A program made the position numbers and the translations under genes. Positions 62,696-64,000 of a DNA stretch of 64,000 nucleotides are shown piece by piece. Within the stretch, counting starts at the first letter, position 1. Every line of letters starts with the position of its first letter. The notes under the pieces are model-generated. The model saw only the letters and a program-made list of their open reading frames with translations. It did not search any database and was not told the origin of the DNA. Source of the DNA: Burkholderia puraquae (GTDB lineage Bacteria; Pseudomonadota; Gammaproteobacteria; Burkholderiales; Burkholderiaceae); the NCBI RefSeq assembly GCF_002099195.1, contig NZ_NBYX01000025.1, positions 1-64,000 on the forward strand, given 5' to 3'.

Positions 62696-62728
62696 AAGGC
62701 GATGACTGCCCGGTCATCGCCTTTTTTT
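62696..62728 (+). terminator. Terminator of the LptM-like gene
   Basis: An 11-bp stem (AAGGCGATGAC pairing with GTCATCGCCTT, loop TGCCCG) is followed by seven T. It lies about 30 nt after the stop codon. Confidence 0.9.
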
Positions 62729-62740
62729 CAGGCTGCGCCG

Positions 62741-63427
62741 TCACGCGCGCACACGCCGCCACCCCCACGCAGCCAGCCGCCAGCCGAGCAATGCGGCGAT
62801 GATCGCCGCATAAAGCTTCGGCTGCGCGAGATCATGCTTGCCGGCCCTCATCCACCAGAAGTGCAGCACGCCGAACAGCGCGATCGCGTAGATCGCGCTA
62901 TGCAGCCGCGCCCAGTGGCGGCCGAGCCGGCGCACCATCGCGCGCGGCGACGTTGCCGCGAGCGGAATCAGCAGCACGAACGCGGCGAAACCGACCGTGA
63001 TGAACGGGCGCTTGCCCACGTCCTTCAGGATCGCGACGACGTCGAACCACTTGTCGAACCACAAGTAAGTCGTGAAGTGCAGCGTCGCGTAAAAGAACGC
63101 GAACAGTCCGATCATCCGGCGAAAGCGTAGCAGCGTGGCGAACCCCGTCATGCGGCGCAGCGGCGTGACGGCGAGCGTGACGCACAGCATCACGAGCGTC
63201 CAGAGGCCCGTCGAGCGCGTGATGAACTCGATCGGATTCGCGCCGAGCCGGTCGGTCAGCCCGAACAGCACGAGGCGCGCGAGCGGATAAAGGCCGGCCG
63301 CGAAAACCAGCACCTTGGCCGGCACGAGCCAGCGCGGTGCGGCGGAACGGACCGCACCGGCCCGCGCGGCACGTGCAGCCGGGCCGGCGCCGGCTGTGGG
63401 CGCGGCCGTCAGCGTCGAAGGGGGCAT
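62741..63427 (-). CDS. msrQ: MsrQ, haem-binding membrane subunit of the methionine sulfoxide reductase system
   Basis: MsrQ takes electrons from the quinone pool and passes them to periplasmic MsrP. The 228-residue product has a 30-residue low-complexity start, then about six membrane helices with haem-ligand histidines in FFYATLHFTTYLWFDKW, GRHWARLHSAIYAIALFG and VLHFWWM. It follows msrP by 20 nt on the same strand. Confidence 0.92.
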   Translation of the reverse strand: MPPSTLTAAPTAGAGPAARAARAGAVRSAAPRWLVPAKVLVFAAGLYPLARLVLFGLTDRLGANPIEFITRSTGLWTLVMLCVTLAVTPLRRMTGFATLLRFRRMIGLFAFFYATLHFTTYLWFDKWFDVVAILKDVGKRPFITVGFAAFVLLIPLAATSPRAMVRRLGRHWARLHSAIYAIALFGVLHFWWMRAGKHDLAQPKLYAAIIAALLGWRLAAWGWRRVRA

Positions 63428-63447
63428 GTCGTTTCTCACCGTTGCCC

Positions 63448-64000
63448 TCAGAAATTCTTCTTCAGGTCCATGCCGTGATACATCGACGCGACCAGATCGC
63501 CGTAGCCGTTGAACATCAGCGTCTTGCGTTTCGGCGTGAAAAAGCCGTCCTCGCCGATGCGCCGCTCGGTCGCCTGGCTCCAGCGCGGATGATCGACGTT
63601 CGGGTTCACGTTCGAATAAAAACCGTACTCGTTCGATGCGTACGTGTTCCAGCTCGTCTGCGGCTGCTTGTCGACGAAGCGGATCTTCACGAGCGACTTC
63701 GCGCTCTTGAAGCCGTACTTCCACGGCACGACGATACGCACCGGCGCGCCGTTCTGGTTCGGCAGCACCTGCCCGTAGACGCCCATCGTCAGCAGCGTCA
63801 GCGGATTCATCGCCTCGTCCATCCGCAGCCCTTCCGAGTACGGCCAGTCGAGTACAGGTGTCGAGAGGCCGGGCATCTGCGACGGATCGGCCAGCGTGAC
63901 GAACTGCACGTATTTCGCGTTGCCGGTCGGCTGCACGCGCTTGATCAGCTCGGACAGCGGCACGCCGATCCACGGGATCACCATCGACCATCCCTCGACG
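63448..64000 (-). CDS. msrP: MsrP, molybdopterin methionine sulfoxide reductase (partial, N-terminus outside window)
   Basis: MsrP repairs oxidised methionine in periplasmic proteins. The visible C-terminal part (about 184 residues) begins at the right edge with [18 protein letters not shown], then [60 protein letters not shown] and ends GMDLKKNF. The signal peptide, molybdenum-ligand cysteine and start codon lie outside the window. Confidence 0.93.
   Translation of the reverse strand, partial: VEGWSMVIPWIGVPLSELIKRVQPTGNAKYVQFVTLADPSQMPGLSTPVLDWPYSEGLRMDEAMNPLTLLTMGVYGQVLPNQNGAPVRIVVPWKYGFKSAKSLVKIRFVDKQPQTSWNTYASNEYGFYSNVNPNVDHPRWSQATERRIGEDGFFTPKRKTLMFNGYGDLVASMYHGMDLKKNF

Overview
The window is about 64 kb of high-GC (mid-60s percent by eye) DNA from a betaproteobacterium, almost certainly a Burkholderia of the cepacia complex, chromosome 1. 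The clues are the gene order petABC-sspA-sspB, a his operon interrupted by a marC gene and followed by tatABC, the order mla-ibaG-murA-his, and a hof/pil-aroK-aroB-dgt block. Species is not resolved from sequence alone. Most of the window is core chromosome. The left edge (about 1-2300) is the only clearly accessory-looking part.

Layout. 1-2300: a partial gene of unknown function with low-GC DNA at its 5' side, a bidirectional hairpin, and a decayed cysteine-synthase-like pseudogene. 2331-6548: tRNA-Thr, sspB, sspA and the cytochrome bc1 operon petABC, all on the minus strand. 6767-8740: a Nif3-like gene and a membrane-anchored HtrA protease, divergent with 21 bp between their starts. 8940-27064: one long minus-strand run that reads, in transcription order, mlaF-E-D-A-C-B, an ABC-2 exporter pair, ibaG, murA, hisG-D-C-B, marC, hisH-A-F-I-E, a small membrane protein, hinT, tatA-B-C. 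27149-30873: thiO-thiS-thiG-thiE under a TPP riboswitch. 31107-36410: plus-strand genes for an ABC transporter, a short-chain dehydrogenase-like protein, an MFS transporter and a D-amino-acid dehydrogenase. 36514-46135: thpR and an AGCS symporter, gltD-gltB, and a catalytically dead REP-type transposase. 46329-53611: OmpW-like porin, the ugpB-A-E-C-Q glycerol-3-phosphate system and dgt. 53653-59334: pilM-N-OP-Q (hof-like secretin system) with aroK-aroB. 59555-64000: penicillin-binding protein 1A, cyaY, an LptM-like lipoprotein and msrQ-msrP (partial).

Functionally the window joins envelope maintenance (Mla lipid transport, MurA, PBP1A, Tat, HtrA), amino-acid and cofactor synthesis (histidine, glutamate, shikimate, thiamine) and respiration (bc1). 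Many adjacent genes share 4-bp ATGA/GTGA stop-start overlaps, so translational coupling is widespread. No CRISPR array, prophage, intact insertion sequence or obviously new defence system is visible. The least ordinary items are the intact but active-site-dead transposase next to gltB, a PilO-PilP fusion, a dehydrogenase-family protein without its catalytic tyrosine, a ThiE with an extra N-terminal domain, and a GC-rich repeat read as the N-terminus of an ABC permease.
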